Part shown: positions 21,823 to 35,720 of the stretch, in pieces
Numbering within the stretch: the stretch's first letter is position 1
Layout: each line of letters begins with the position of its first letter
Assembly: GCF_005239225.2 (NCBI RefSeq)
Contig: NC_133294.1
Location: 18,613,631-18,677,630 of the forward strand
Direction: 5' to 3'
Length of the DNA: 64,000 bases
Source: Populus alba
Taxonomy: Eukaryota; Streptophyta; Magnoliopsida; Malpighiales; Salicaceae
The notes under the pieces: generated by a model
What the model saw: only the letters and a program-made list of their open reading frames with translations
What the model was told of the DNA's origin: nothing
Databases searched by the model: none
Position numbers and translations under genes: made by a program

Positions 21823-23789
21823 ATGCTTGTTTGTTGCAATTTCTTAAGGCATGCTCTTTTTTTAGTTAAAGAAAACAAACAACTAATCTGAATTAACATT
21901 AAATTCTATCATTTCGATCACTAAGTAATTCTACAACACCTTGTCTATGATGCTTACCATCCAGTTGATGAACATTAGTGCAATTGATAACATTTCTGAT
22001 GTTTTTTTTCTCCATTATTCACCTAATTATGGGCTTTAGTTTGAACACTTGCTGCTCATGCTGGTCTTGCCTTTTCTCTTGATTTTTCTTTCATCATTCT
22101 ATGTCTTTGTTTCTGCTTGTGGATGATGCCACACTATCTAACATACCGCTTTGCTGTTTATTACTTACCAATTCAGTTATCGTCACGGAATCTTTCTTAT
22201 TTTAGTGATCTGCATTGCTGTGATGATGACCACTTTAGAACTGTTACTTGGAATTGGGCTTGCTTGATTGTTCCCCTCAATTTGACAGCTTTACACGTAT
22301 TGATGGGTCTATCAGTGGTCTTTTGATGCCTGCAACAGGTCTGTTTACTGTTTTATTTCAGTCTTTGATCGCTCAGATAAATTCAAGCACCATGATTTGT
22401 GCTCCCATCATTGATTTATTACAGGAATGGACAGAATGCTGCTTTGAAGTCTACTTGAATGGAAATTTGAGTAAAAGTATGTGTGAAGTGGTGAAATGTA
22501 AGCGAAGAATAGAAGGGGTAAGTGCTGCAATCAAGATAAAGTCACTAAGGCAAATAGATGGGTCAGGTTCAGTAAGAATTTGTGCTATATGATCTGAAGA
22601 AAAAAAAATTAAATTTTGAGATTGGCAATTGAATGAAGATTATGAAGGCCCAATACACAGAAAATATAACATGAGAAAGATCAAGAAATTGAAAATGCTA
22701 TAAATAAAACCATGATAGATTAGTTCAAGTGATCAAACTAAGGAGATAATGTATGAAAGAGATGGGAATATAAAGAGTGAACTTTTACTGGAAAAGCAGG
22801 TTGGAATATAAAGAAGGTCATAGTTTAATGATTCCAAAAACCGATTGCTTTTCATTTTCCCTTATGTTCTGTCTATATCACCCTTCCCATTTTCTTCAGC
22901 TGTTAGCAATCCAGAGGCATATCTTTCGAGCAGTAGCATTGTTGTGATATTTTCTTTCTCGAATCTCTAGCAAGCAGGTACTTTATGCATGATACCTTGC
23001 CTTGTCAAAAGCTGGCGCCAGTTATGAAAGCTAGAGGATGCAAGTTGTGGAAAAACAAGGACCATTCTTCTGGACATTTAGCTTTTGTCCATGTTGTACA
23101 TGGCTTTGGATTCTGGTCCTTTCTAAAAAAAAAAAAGAATAATTGCATCTCTTGTTTTCTTCCCTCTGGGAGACTTCTCTCCCTGATTAGATTTTGGATT
23201 TTAGCCCATTTGGTTTGGTCTGGATAAGTCACTAGCGTCGTAACAAATTAGACTTGCTTTATGGCTGCTAGGCTGTTCTTGTGCTACGCCCTCTGTATCA
23301 TATGTTAACCAATACTATTTAGCTTGGTTAATTTATTTTGCTACACAGAATCCCTGTTGGAATATGAGTACTTTTCACAAGCGTTGATACTAGTTCACTA
23401 CTAGTGATGATTGCGAGGGAGGGAGGGAAAGTGTGGAGGTTCTTGGATGGCAAATACGCATGCACAAGTACAATTGCCCTGGTTTTACATCGTATACATT
23501 AGTAGATCCTTAGTTCCCTCGCTTGACACCAGCCCTCTCTACAGTCTCGTTTCCTCAAAACCAAATGCGTGCACCGAAAAAGCAATATAACCCTTTCTAT
23601 CACTCAATATGTTCATAGCGAAATCAACCAAGGACTACAATTTTACCGTTATGCGAAGAGAGATGTAGCAAGATAGAGGAGGGAGTGAAGATGGGAAGCC
23701 AAATGAAAGAAGGAGATTGAAACCGGCGCAAGGATATGATCAACAGAAACACCACAAGAGTGCCACTCACACTCGCGGTGGCGGTAAGT
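21823..23789. other. Intergenic DNA with unrecognised open frames
   Basis: Moderate base composition and several possible splice-like junctions (for example tttattacag at about 22418-22427) suggest that 22000-23000 could be an old gene or non-coding transcript. The frame at 22248-22592 (containing PQFDSFTRIDG) matches no family I recognise. I cannot assign a function. Confidence 0.35.
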
Positions 23790-23906
23790 TGTAGAAGGTA
23801 CTGGACTCTTGGTGGTAACCTGAGGAATGTTACTGTACGAGGTGATTGCCGCAGAGGGAAGCGCTCAAAAAGATTATCACTTCTAGTTCCGGTGAGAATT
23901 AATTAA
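23790..23906 (+). pseudogene. Orphan Dof zinc-finger domain fragment
   Basis: Frame 1 from 23790 reads [20 protein letters not shown] then [14 protein letters not shown] and a TAA at 23904-23906. This is the C-terminal half of a Dof DNA-binding domain, normally [20 protein letters not shown] plus a basic tail. The conserved P and two G are changed (NVTVRGDC). The first half, with the CX2C pair and the next zinc ligand, cannot be found upstream in any frame. With only part of the zinc site it cannot fold as a Dof finger. It is likely a relic of an old Dof gene, distinct from the intact one at 55876-57165. Confidence 0.7.
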
Positions 23907-26900
23907 CCGTCTTAGTCATAGCTATAGCCACAACCATAACCTTTCGAACATAACTTGGTTACCTCTCAGATCGTTTAAGTTTTGCTTTGAGGACAAAAGA
24001 ATCAAGGAATTCTTGCGAGGAATGGAATTTGGATTCTCTTACAAAACTCACCCGATTGGACCTTCTCGTAACTATGGGCTCTGTTTTAATGGTCTTATGG
24101 CCACTTGACTCCTCAACATGCTAAGGACATGGACAATATCACTACATTTCCCACTGTATAAAAGGGCTCTCTCCTTCATTGAACCCTCCTCAAGAACTCC
24201 AACAACAGAAACAAACAAATACGGAGTCATCTCCCCTCTCCTCCTTTCTCATTCTCTGCATAATTTACCCATATATTTTACTCACATAACGCTCAAATTT
24301 CAAATACTAACTTGATCAATTAGGACACCTCTCGACACCTCTAACCTCTAGACTTTCAAGAAGATTTTATGTTCGAGAAAGTTGTGATTTTTGAAAAACT
24401 ATAAATTGTAGTTTCTGAAAATAAAATATATAAAGAAAACTATGATAGAAAAAGGAGTATTAGATTTTAAAGTATTTCGGAACACTTAAAAGTTATAGCT
24501 ACAATTAAAATTGTTTAATATTTTAATCATAGTTAGAATTTTTTTTGTTACAAAAAAAATTTATTCAAGATTTATTTTTAGGAAATAATTAGTATGAATT
24601 GAATAGCAATTTATTATTAATATTTGGTATTATTGTAGTTCTAGCGTATTTTTTTAGATGCACACGTCTAAAAAAACATTAAATTAATGTATTTTTAGGT
24701 GTTTTTCAATGGTTAAAATCTAAAAGAAAAAATCATTTTAATGTATTTTCATTTGAAAAAACTTTTTAATTAAAAGCACTCTATATCACATTACCAAATA
24801 CACAATAACCTAAAAATAATCCATTTTTTATTGGAGACATAGATACAATTAAGACCCTAAAGAGAAAAACTAGATTTGCTTTAAACATGAGGAGAGTTAA
24901 TTTAAATTAACCTTATATTTGACTATCCTATCTGTTTTACATTTAATGAATTAGTTCTAGGTTTAAAATATATGTATGCAAAATAGTTACAAGTACTAGA
25001 TGAGGCGCTTGCACGTTGCTGCGAGATCTTATTAACATATTTTTTTTCAATGATATTCTAACTTGTAACTTGGCTAAGAGGATGCATTTTTTCTTGTGAC
25101 TTTCTAAGTTGTAACATAGCTAAGAGCATGTTAAAGTGTAAGGAATAGAGAAAGGTTGCATATATAACTTATACACAAACATTGAAAAGTGTATGTTAGA
25201 ACCAAAAAAACCATGCATTATTGTTTCTACGAGTTGTGTAAATGTCATGAAGCAAACCAAAAAAGTTGAAGCATGATAAGTAGTAACAGAAGGTAGAGTT
25301 TAGTTAGTATCTATGGTTTAACAACTTATACAAAATAAATAATCATGTAAGATCAAAGTTCTTGAATGCAAGAGATAGTAGAAAGCAAGTAAGCCTACAA
25401 GTAGACAACAATGAAAAAGAAGTGTTAGAGAAACGAAGGCATTGACAGTAGAAAAAGCCTTATGGGAAGGCAGGTGAATAATTGTGAAGATAGAAAAGCA
25501 AATCATTTTTTTAAAAAAGGTTAAGTCATAAGCTCTTAATGTCTAGAAAAGTGAGCAAGGTTAGAACAAATTGTGGTTAGCAACAATTTGTGTGCAAGTT
25601 AAAAAAGAAGATTTGCAAGAGCATCATAAAAAAAAAAAAACAAATCATGAACCAATTAAAAATGCAAGTGAAAGAGTAATTCTTCACAAGGATAAACAAC
25701 AATATAAGTAATATAATGAAGTCGAAAATAAGATGAACCTAAATGTTGGATGGCTGAGAGTCTCACTATATTTTTTTACAAGAAGAGATCGTTCTTAAAT
25801 ATATGGAGTTAAATCTTGGATGCTGATTTCTTCATTAATAATAGGCTTATTAGTGTGAGATGCACCAGTTTGGCTTTAAAAAAGCAAAACATAAACAACT
25901 TGGTTGAAAAAAGAATTATGAATGCAATTGAGAAACATCAAACAACATTAAAACGTGATGGAGTTGTGTTTGAGTGTAACCTATGTTGTGGTTTTAAGTT
26001 AGTGAATTCAAGTTTTCTTTTAGTTCCAAGAATAAAGATATCACCAATACTTGACAGTTCAGATAAGGGAGTTTATGAAGAAGCAAAAGTTGTGATTATA
26101 TGTGGTATGCTTTCTGGTGTAACAAGAATGGGCTGTTGTTCTGCCAAGGAACATAAAAAGCGAGAATGCAGATTAGTATCATTGGTGTTGTTATTGTCAA
26201 AGATGTTTGTTGCAATTATGTCATAATAGTTAGTCCCAACTTTGAAAGCACCAAAACACAGTTGGAAAATCCAGTTTTGTTTAGTTTGGCTACTATTGGA
26301 GGCACAAAGATGTTTGGGTCACTAAATTGTTTATCGTAAACATAGTTGTTTGCAAACGACCATCATAAATTTTTGGCTATCTTACCAACCAACATGAAAT
26401 TAGCAACATCTTCTCCATCAGTAACAACGTAAATGACTTTAAACCTTTGCATAAAAATAACATCATAGCAACACATAATGTAAGAAAAAACTAAACAAAA
26501 AAAAAGCAAATACACATGTTTAAATACAAGAGAATAAAGTCTAATTAAGGATGGAGACTGTAAATTTTGTTCACTCCCGAGTAAACAATATTAAAGAGAA
26601 TCGTATATAGAAATGCATCAGCCAACAAACATGTTAACATGGTATAATATGCAAGTATAGGAACAAACATAGTGAAAGCCTAGGACAAAAGATATTTAAA
26701 TGACTAATCGCACTGAAGTATAAAATATATGATAGCAAGGGATTAATATTTTTCTAAACAAAAAGGTGATGGCAATAAAAAGCCAAAAGCCATAGCAAAA
26801 ATAACAAAAACAAGGAGAAAGAGGAGATAGATTGAGTACTCCATTGCAAATATAACTAATTTTATCAATGTAAATATACAGACCCCCCAACTCTAATGAT

Positions 26901-27770
26901 GCAAGATCAAATTAGAAAGGTATGGCATGCAAGAAACCTTTAAATAAGACAATAATAACAAATAACACAAAATAATAGGAATGGTGCAGCCTAAGTAAAC
27001 AAAAAATATCGTCTGCATAACATAATAAAAAGACAACAAATATGGAGCAGACCTGCGACTAATAATAACATAGGAGAAATAGAATGTAGGCAGTAAAACA
27101 GAAAAAATAAAAATACCAGATCCAAAAGCACAAATAGAAAGGTGCCTAAAAAACGATATTGAAATAGCAGTGTCAAAGCCTCAAATAAGACACAAAAACA
27201 AAAGAAAACAAAGCAAATAAGCCCAAACCTAAACCAAACCCAAGCAAAATGCACCAACCTACTCTATCTCAAAATACCAAAGCAAAATGAACAAAATGAC
27301 ATGCTAAAAAGAAAATAGTAAAAACTACCATAGCAAATAGTTGTTGTGATGAATGTCGTCCAAAACAAACCTAACTACAACAGTTCCTATAGAGAAGCAG
27401 CCAACAATCATAACCAAATAGAATTAGTCAAAAGTGTGACTAAGTTTAATGTAGCATCATTAACAAAGTCAAAAGCTCCAACATAGAGAACATACATGCA
27501 AACCAAGAATTTGGTGATAAGTGGACAACGCTTGCAAAATTGATGGAAAACCACACCTAACACCACATGCTCCCAAGGATCAACCGCCTAACAATAATGG
27601 TGCTTGAGATCAATGGCACCATAAAGATTGAAACGCAAGAATAAAAAACACAAACAACAACACCTTAAAAATAATAATAATTAGATAGCAGAAAAAAAAG
27701 CCCATAAAGTAACAAAATCCCAATAAAAAAGTTACTTGGCAGTCAATTATGACAACCAACACATCAATCA
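23907..27770. other. AT-rich intergenic DNA
   Basis: The longest open stretch, 25816-26226 (+), has no ATG at its first codon, no known domain and no codon-bias signal that I can judge. 24600-24800 contains an AT-rich repeat-like block. 26690-27600 is strongly A-rich on the plus strand. Confidence 0.45.
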
Positions 27771-27969
27771 ATCCACATGTCAAAAAACATGAAGACAAAG
27801 AGGTGTCATCCAAATCAATAATCACCTCGTAGAAAGTTATGGACAAAGCCATCAAAGTCCAAGAAAAAACCAAACATATTTAGCCCACGATCACAATATA
27901 TATTCAATTGCCTCTACAACTCCCATTGAAATCAATGTACATCAGATAAAATGTCATACAATCCACTGT

Positions 27970-27990
27970 TACAATCCACAGTGGATTGTA
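27970..27990. repeat. 21-bp palindrome, unit 1
   Basis: The arms tacaatccac and gtggattgta are exact reverse complements around a single central A. A further 'caatccac' lies just upstream (27959-27966). Confidence 0.9.
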
Positions 27991-28238
27991 TATGTGTGTA
28001 CACTAATTTCAATAGCACCTTTAGGTTTTTAGTTCAAGTAATCCACATGTCAAAAGACACGAAGACAAAGAGGTGTCATCCCATCCAACAATCACCTCAT
28101 TGGAAGCCATGGACAAAGCCACTAAAGCCCAAGAGAAAACCAAACATTTTCAACTCATCATCATAGCACATATTTAATTGCCTTTGTAGCTCCCATTGAA
28201 ATTACTATGCAATAGAAAAAGTGCTTGCAATCCACGAT

Positions 28239-28259
28239 TACAATCCACAGTGGATTGTA
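28239..28259. repeat. 21-bp palindrome, unit 2
   Basis: It is identical to the palindrome at 27970-27990 although the surrounding unit has diverged. Confidence 0.9.
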
Positions 28260-28310
28260 TCTGTGTGCATAATAATTTTAATAGGAACTTTAGTTTTTTT
28301 TGTTAACTAT

Positions 28311-31309
28311 CACCAATTAAAAATTCATTAAAATTGATGATAATATACATGAACTTTTAAGTGTAAAGGGCAATTTTGTCATACATGAATATTTAGTTGC
28401 ATTATATATAGAAGTAATTATAAATCATTAAGTCATGTTGGATTGATGAAGTGATTTAAACTTTAAATAGATTTTGGATTTTTTGTTCTTACATATAGGC
28501 TAAAGTGTTTAGACTTGATTAATAGGCAAAAATATCTAGGCTTACTTGTTTTGTATTCTTTTTCAAACAAATCTTTTATGCGTTAAGAGATCTTTCAATG
28601 TTTAAGTTAGTAAAATGAAGAGAAGAGAAAAGAGATAAACTAAAAAATTAACAAAAGTAGCAGAGTAAATTTAGAATAATAAGTTACTTGATTAAGAATA
28701 AGATAATTTAACTGACGGGGTAGAAAGGGTGGCTTACCAGTATTTTTGTAGGAGAAATCATGATGAGAAGTTGTGTCTTGCCTTAAATACACCATTTTTC
28801 TAGCCAATAAAAATAACAAAGACCATTTAGCTTAAGTTAGAAAAGTGGAGAAAAGAGAGGTTAACTACAAAAGGGACAAGGGTAAAAGAGTAAATTTAGA
28901 GTAATAGTTGTGTATATGTTTTTCTAGTGGATCTCTGAGGTATTTATACGTCCTGGACATCAAGATCATGTAGCTTACCTAATAAAAAGTGTGGTAGCTT
29001 ACTTGACAAGGAGTAACGTCGGTGACTTACCTACATGATGGGAAATTGTGTTGTCATTATATACTATTTTTCTAGCTTATAAAAATAACATAGGCCACAT
29101 AAATCAACTAATAAAATAATTTAATTACGTAAGCTATAACAGGTAACCAAAAGAATATTTTTATAATTGAAATGCAAACCAATAAAGTGATTTGTACATG
29201 AGTTAACAAGTGAAAATTTTATAAGCTCTAATGGCTTCTAAATGGGCAATGAGTTGCCATAATTCTAAATTTTTAAAGGTTATAATAATGGATATATAAA
29301 TGTTGTTTTCAAGTGAGTGATTCATTTGGGCTTGTTAAGCTTCTAACCTAATGTTGAATTTCGTATTTGGATTGAGTTTCGACCAACTAATCTTTGACTA
29401 AATAGATTTGTTTTTTGGCCTAAGGTTGGGTTGCGACCTAAACAAAACTGTCATGGGTTTAGCTAAGGCCTAACACATGTGACCAGACAACTTTGTTGCT
29501 CGATATAGTGTTTAGGTTAAGGCCCAACCCATGTGATCAGATAATTTATTATCTAGTCTCATGATTTTTAATATTATTATCACATGCCCCTTATTAAAAA
29601 AACATTTATAGTAAAGAATAGAAAACACTTATTATGTTATTGTAATTCATGATATTGAATCTATTGGATCCAATTAAAATAAGATTTGATGTCTATAAAA
29701 TCGCTTTTTAACAATTCATTAGAAATATAAAAGTTCATAAAAAAACATGCAACAAACAGCACATGGTAGGCAAATTGTATTTTACAAATAATGAAAATTA
29801 AGTAGCAAATAAGAGTGAAGATGAGTGGAAAAATAAATTCATGACATGTGGATAAAATAGAAATGCAACCTTATGACATATGATTATTTTAATTATGAAA
29901 ATATTTATTTAGAAATTTATATCAAATCGCATCAAATCAATGAGGTGCACCAAACTGCGCTCCTCGTAAACAAATATATACTTAGTCTAAATATGTTTAT
30001 AATTTTTATTATAAACACCATGTATTTATTATTAAATCACATCAAGTTGATATCGGATTCCAATATAGGAGTCACGTAATTTTAAGCACAATTTGTTTTC
30101 GAGGTGCAGTAGACTGCTCACCTTTAAACAAATAGTTGAATCCATTTTTATAATTTATAACATTAACATCATGTATGATAAAAATAAAATAAAAAAAATA
30201 CCGCATGTGATTATTTAAATTTAAAGGAAAATTATATTTTTAAAATTAAGTGTGTATTTTATATTGTAATAGTTTTTTATAGTTGCAGTTTTTAAAAATA
30301 TTTTTAATTGTAGTTTTAAAAAACTAGATTTGAAAAAAAATATATAATTAGCTATAACTATTAAGAAATAAAATTTGGCATGTAAAATAAATAAAAATAT
30401 ATATTATTTTAACTTATACAAAACTACGGTTTTTCTTTATAATTAAATAAAAAATAAAACTACCAAAATAACAAACATCAAACTCTAAATAAGCACGGAA
30501 ATCAAAGTGATAGTTATTTTCGTGCGCCAACACAAATTGCAAAGTTCAACGGTTCAATCCATGCTTTAAAGACAAACAAGTGAAGCAAAGGTTCTTTCAT
30601 CTTTGGAAATATATATTTATTATTAATAAAAATTTTTTTTTTAATATTCATAAAATATTATATTAATGAATATAATATTTAATTTATGAATCTAAAGTAA
30701 AAATAAAATTCATGAGATAAAAATATTTTGCAAAGAAAATTATAAAATTATTATAATCATGAGATTTCCATTGTATCAAAACATTGTTTCTAAAATGTTA
30801 ATGGTCGATGCTCTCTTAAATATTGAACATTTATTAGAGCCATAAAAACTGATATATATTATGTTCTTTCCTTTATGAAAAGAAACTGTTGTTTTTATAA
30901 ACTAAGGTATAAGGGATACTCAAAACTAATATGCAATACTTGTAACAAGATATATTTTGAACTGAATCTTATGAGAATTCTATATAACTAGGATGATTAG
31001 AAATATTTGTAAAAAATTAAACTGAAATAATTTAATTACGTATAACTTGATTACAATGTATTTTAAAAATTAAAAACTTGAATATAATTAATACAGATAT
31101 TATAGTTTAAATCTAGAAAAAATAAAGTAAGAACTTGATTAAGTTAATTTCTAAAATTGTCTGAATTAATATATAGATATTATTAAAAAAAAATTTATTT
31201 TATTATTTTATAGAGTTTTTCAAATTTTCTTATAAATAATAAATTATACCTTTTATTTTTTATATTACCAATTAAATAAAAAGAAACTATATAAATCACA
31301 TAATTCAAT
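28311..31309. other. AT-rich intergenic DNA with degenerate duplications
   Basis: Imperfect duplications are visible: 'agagtaaatttagaataat' near 28664 and its variant near 28890; 'tttctagccaataaaaataa' near 28797 and a variant near 29071; 'ggcctaacacatgtgacca' near 29467 and a variant near 29523; and 'gaggtgca' blocks near 29941 and 30100. No gene was recognised. Confidence 0.45.
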
Positions 31310-31900
31310 GTAGGCTCGTGAGACTCCCTTTTAATCCCTTTGAATTTCTCGAGTGACTCCTGTCAAAGATTACAGACTCCCCTCCCTAACCCTTTTGCCA
31401 TGCTCAAACTCTTTCCCTTTTCTCCTATCTTGCCCTCAGAGAAAGCTCAAGAACTTCACCATTGTCCCCTCGTTCTTTCCCTCAACTCGTCACCCTTCAT
31501 TCATCTCATTGAACAGCCTGCAACTCACTTCGAGTTTGATTCGTGTAGAGGAGGACAAGGCAGGTGGTTTTGTCCGAGCTTGGTAGATATCAGGGATATG
31601 TTGGTGGCGTGATGTGTTGCAGCAGAATAAATACAGCTAGCTAGCTTGAGAGTACATCTCTATGAAGAGCTTGTCGCAATTGGTAGGAGCGGGCTTGCAT
31701 GAGAGTTCTACCATCTGAGAGAAGAGAGGGAGAAGTACTGGGTTGTCTGCTTCATTTTCCATTTGGGGAGGTAGCAGACGAACGGAGGAGAGAGAAGGGA
31801 GAATCAGTTAATTAGGACTTGGATTAAACGACGCAGTTTCATCCGATCTCCTCTTGTCCTTTTTTTCTCTCTTCCCTCCTTTACCCCCCCCCTTTTTATT
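31310..31900. other. Less AT-rich island without recognised gene
   Basis: Composition is more balanced than the surroundings, with CT-rich patches and 'aaacgacgcagttt' at about 31827-31840. Overlapping short frames exist on both strands, but none has a known domain. It may be a former promoter/leader or a gene relic. Confidence 0.35.
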
Positions 31901-34900
31901 ATTCTTTTTCATTTATCCTCGATTTTTTTTCATGAACACACTATAATTAAATTAGTAACAAATGGAAAAATAAAATAAAGTTATAAAGTTTAATAAAATC
32001 AAAATAAATATTTAATATGTCTATATATACTCATATCTAGCTATATCTATATCTAAAATTTACTGGGGCTAAAATCTCATGTTGCCTTTGCAATCTAACA
32101 TTTTTTTTTTTATCATTTTTCACAGCTTTTGAGATAATTATTTTAGTGACTAATTATTTCTACAAAAAATTGGGAAGATTATTTTATCTATAGTTTGTTG
32201 GTGGAGATTTTTTATATTTATTTTACTGAAAAACATAGATTAAGGCTTGGGAAGATCTGTGATATTGGTGGTTAATTTCTCACTTTTAATTTTGTGTACT
32301 TCAAGGATATAAATGGGTTTATTAAGGTTCCTAAAATGTCCTTTGATGTTTTCATCTGAAAAATTGTTTGAAAATGGATTGTTTAGTCCAAAATAGACAA
32401 TTTAATTTTATGCCTGTTTTCCAACTATTTTCGCTATTGAAAATTGGGCAAATGGTCAATGTGTTATTTGCGTTAAATTTTTTTCAAGAAAATTAGTGGT
32501 GACAACATGTCATCTTTGCCCTTTATAAAAAAATAATTAAAGCTAGGCCTAGTCTCTATGCTTGTGTGCACCTTGTTTGCTTCTGATTGGGTTAGCATTG
32601 GGCATGACCGCTTTCTTTCATTTCCTTGTTCATTGGTTTTCTTTTTTTAATAAAAAAATTAACATGTTAATTCACTTATTCTTAAATTTTAACATGGTTT
32701 ATAAATTTTTATTCGTAAATGGGCTTGCTCTTTCCTTTAATTTATCCTTTGGTATTCATTCTATGTTGACCTCTTTTCAAGTGAAATACTTATTGCATCT
32801 ATTGAGACAATTGCTTTTAGTTTTTATTTTGATTTTTCACATCTCATAAACGGTTGATGAGGACTTAGATGCGTATTAAATCTCATTTTCCTCATTCTTA
32901 GATGTTGTTATCCCCCATGTTTGATTCCGTATTTAATTTCACGGCACCTGCCTAAACAAACAGATTGTCAAATTATGATGTATATAAAAAAGTAGACAAT
33001 TATTCCTCACAAATTGAATCGTTTTATAAAGAATAATTTGATAACATTTATGATTTTTTTTACCTTCCAATCACATACAAAATATGGACATGCTATTTAA
33101 TATTTTTTTTCACTTCCTTTAACAATCATGATTTTTTTAACAAAAATAATAATTCTAGTTAAAAAAAAAAAATGCTTTCATGCCTAAGATAAACAAGAGA
33201 CAAGATATATTAATAAGAAAATTGATTTTAGACTTGTTAAATATATGTTATGTACTTATTAATTTGAAAAGGCTTAAATTTTTAACAAAAAGAAAAAAAA
33301 CTATTGTTCCATAATTAAATAAAATAATTGTTCCATAATTATCTTAGATTCCTTACTTAATTTTTATTTAAATAAATAAATTTATTATTATTTATTGGTA
33401 CATTTAATTCTTGATTGATTTTATTAAATTCACATATACTTTTTTAAATTTTCTTCTTGATGAAAAAAAAAATTTACCGATCATGTTTTTAGTTTTAATG
33501 ATAATACCCAAAAGAACTCCTCGTGACCTAGATATTCTTCTTCTTCCTTTTTTTTTTTTTACGTTAAAACATCTTTTGGTCAGCGGCGACACTGATGGTT
33601 GGGTAGCCTAGTTCGAAGCTCTCTCTTAGGCTCTCTCGAATGAGTTATACAAAGGAAGCCGTACACTTGTAGAGAAATCAATATATATATAAAGGGCGTA
33701 ATCAGTACCCTCAACCTCGTAGGTTTGGTACGCTTATTAATGTTTATATTGAGTGATATTATTTATTATTAAATTTAATATCAAATAATAAAATTAAAAT
33801 AAATCAATTAAAATATATACATAAAAAAATCTAAGCCAATTTGTTAAATTTACGATCTAGATCATAAGATCAGAATAACCTTATAGAAAATAAATATAAA
33901 TAAATTATAAAGTTTAATCCCTAACAAACTCAATGTCACGAGATAAAATTTGTTTAAAAAATAAAAAATCTTAATTAATCCAATATTTAAAGATGAAATT
34001 GAAAAAAAAAATTAAAAACAAACACAAAAAAATACGAGCTAACCTAAATTAATTTGCTAACCCTAAAACTCAAATTTGAAGATCGAGATAACCCTATAAA
34101 AAATAAATTAAAACAAGTTATGAAACGTAATCTCTAGTAAATACAATTTACAAATTTAAAATAAAAAAATAGTTTAAAAAAAAACATTAAAAATAACCAA
34201 AACAATGTTGAATTGAATTCCCTCCTTGAAATTAAAAATAAACTAAAATTAAAAAAAAAAAAAAAAAGCATGCTTTGTTCAAGTAAATAATTTTTTTGTG
34301 AGGAAGGAATACAGAATTTCACTCCCGGTTCAATATAATAATAATTTGGATGGTAAATATGAAAAAGACATGAGTATATGTTTTCACGGAAAAAATATAT
34401 ATTTTCTATTAAAATTCTTGTTAGATGGCAACCTAAAACACTGAAAGAAGAGAAAGGAGATTTCCGAGTACATAGTAAAAAAATAAAACTTTGTTGACAT
34501 GAAAAACGAGAGCAAAAAAAACAGAGAGAGAGATACCCAGGAGGGCACAATATATAATATATTCATTTATTGTGGTGGCCTGCCATTTAAATTGTACGAT
34601 GGGTTAATTGTTGTTGTTCTAGATCTAACCATCAAAACTTTTTATCGACTGCCTTAAAAGTCCATTTTATTTACCAAACAATTCCACCAAATCACTAAAA
34701 TTATCCTTAAAACAAATTCAATAAAAAAAAAATCCACAACCATCAATTTAAACACAAAATTAGATTCAAAATTTGAAAATTGAAGTTTTAAGATAGTAAA
34801 AAACCAAGGATTTTAATACTACAAAATTAAAAATGTCTAAGAAATGATAAAGATCAATTCTTTGTAACTTCCTGTATTTGTTAATGATACTTTTTCCGGT

Positions 34901-35214
34901 CACATAGACTAGATTTTGATTAGCCATGTGATATTTTCTTTTCTTTTTTTCTTTTGGTTAATATCCTAGGAATAGAAGGCAAGAAGACAATATAGATAAA
35001 AATTTATTTGGTTGAAAACATAAAAAAACTAAAACTAAATATATTTTAAAATAATTTTGAAGTGAATTTTTATCTGTAAAGACATATAAAAAAAAACATC
35101 AAACAAGAGGTATAAAGGAGACATGTCTCTAGAGATAATATTTATTATTTTTTACTTTTAAAATATCATTGTAAAAAATTCTCAACTCCAAAATTATCCA
35201 ATTAAAAATGTAAG
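31901..35214. other. AT-rich intergenic DNA
   Basis: Homopolymer-rich and without recognised genes. A small island at 33580-33710 is more balanced in composition but too short to interpret. Confidence 0.45.
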
Positions 35215-35720
35215 GAATAAAATGGTTATTACATAGTTTTTAAAATCCAACTTAAGGGTTAATTTAGGGCAAAACCCAAATCACTGGTTGAGGCTAAGGT
35301 CATGAATTAATTAAATTAACCTAGGTCAACCTAATAATAAAAATGATTTATTATTATAGTCATAAAACTTGATTCGGGGGTTGAGTTGGGTAAGGGCTAG
35401 GTCAAGAGCGAGGTTGAATGTAGATTATGGTCAATACAATGACAAAAATGATTATTATTATAGGTTTAAAACCCGACTCAAAAATTGACCTAGACTAAAG
35501 AAGGGTCAACTCGGGTCAACATAAAATAAAATTGGTTATTATCATAGTTTTAAAACTTGATTTAAGGGTCATTCCGAGGCAAGGCCTAGGTCATGGGTAA
35601 GGAGGGTCAACATATGAATAAAAATAATTATTATCATTCTTTTAAAACCTTAATCAAAAGTCGACGTGGAGCAAGGATCAGGTCACAAGTCACTTGGTGG
35701 ACCTAAAATATTTTTACAAA
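35215..35720. repeat. Degenerate tandem array, about 85-125 bp units
   Basis: Each unit has an AT-rich 'ttattat...ttttaaaac' block followed by words like 'gggtcaac', 'cctaggtca' and 'aaggg'. Block starts are near 35238, 35362, 35464, 35548 and 35640, so about five units. Confidence 0.65.

Larger units (their letters stand above)
27771..28310. repeat. 270-bp tandem duplication with a palindrome in each unit
   Basis: Unit 1 (27771-28040) and unit 2 (28041-28310) both begin 'atccacatgtcaaaa' and share 'gaagacaaagaggtgtcatc', 'caatcacctc', 'atggacaaagcca' and 'ctcccattgaaat'. Each carries the 21-bp palindrome described separately. They differ by many substitutions and small indels, so the duplication is old. 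Confidence 0.85.

Noticed and set aside
25816..26226. 136-codon plus-strand open frame
   Set aside because: It has no ATG at the first codon and no recognisable domain, and lies in AT-rich repeat-like DNA. It is left as intergenic.
27771..28310. CRISPR-like direct repeats
   Set aside because: There are only two long units, in a plant nuclear context, without spacer/repeat architecture.
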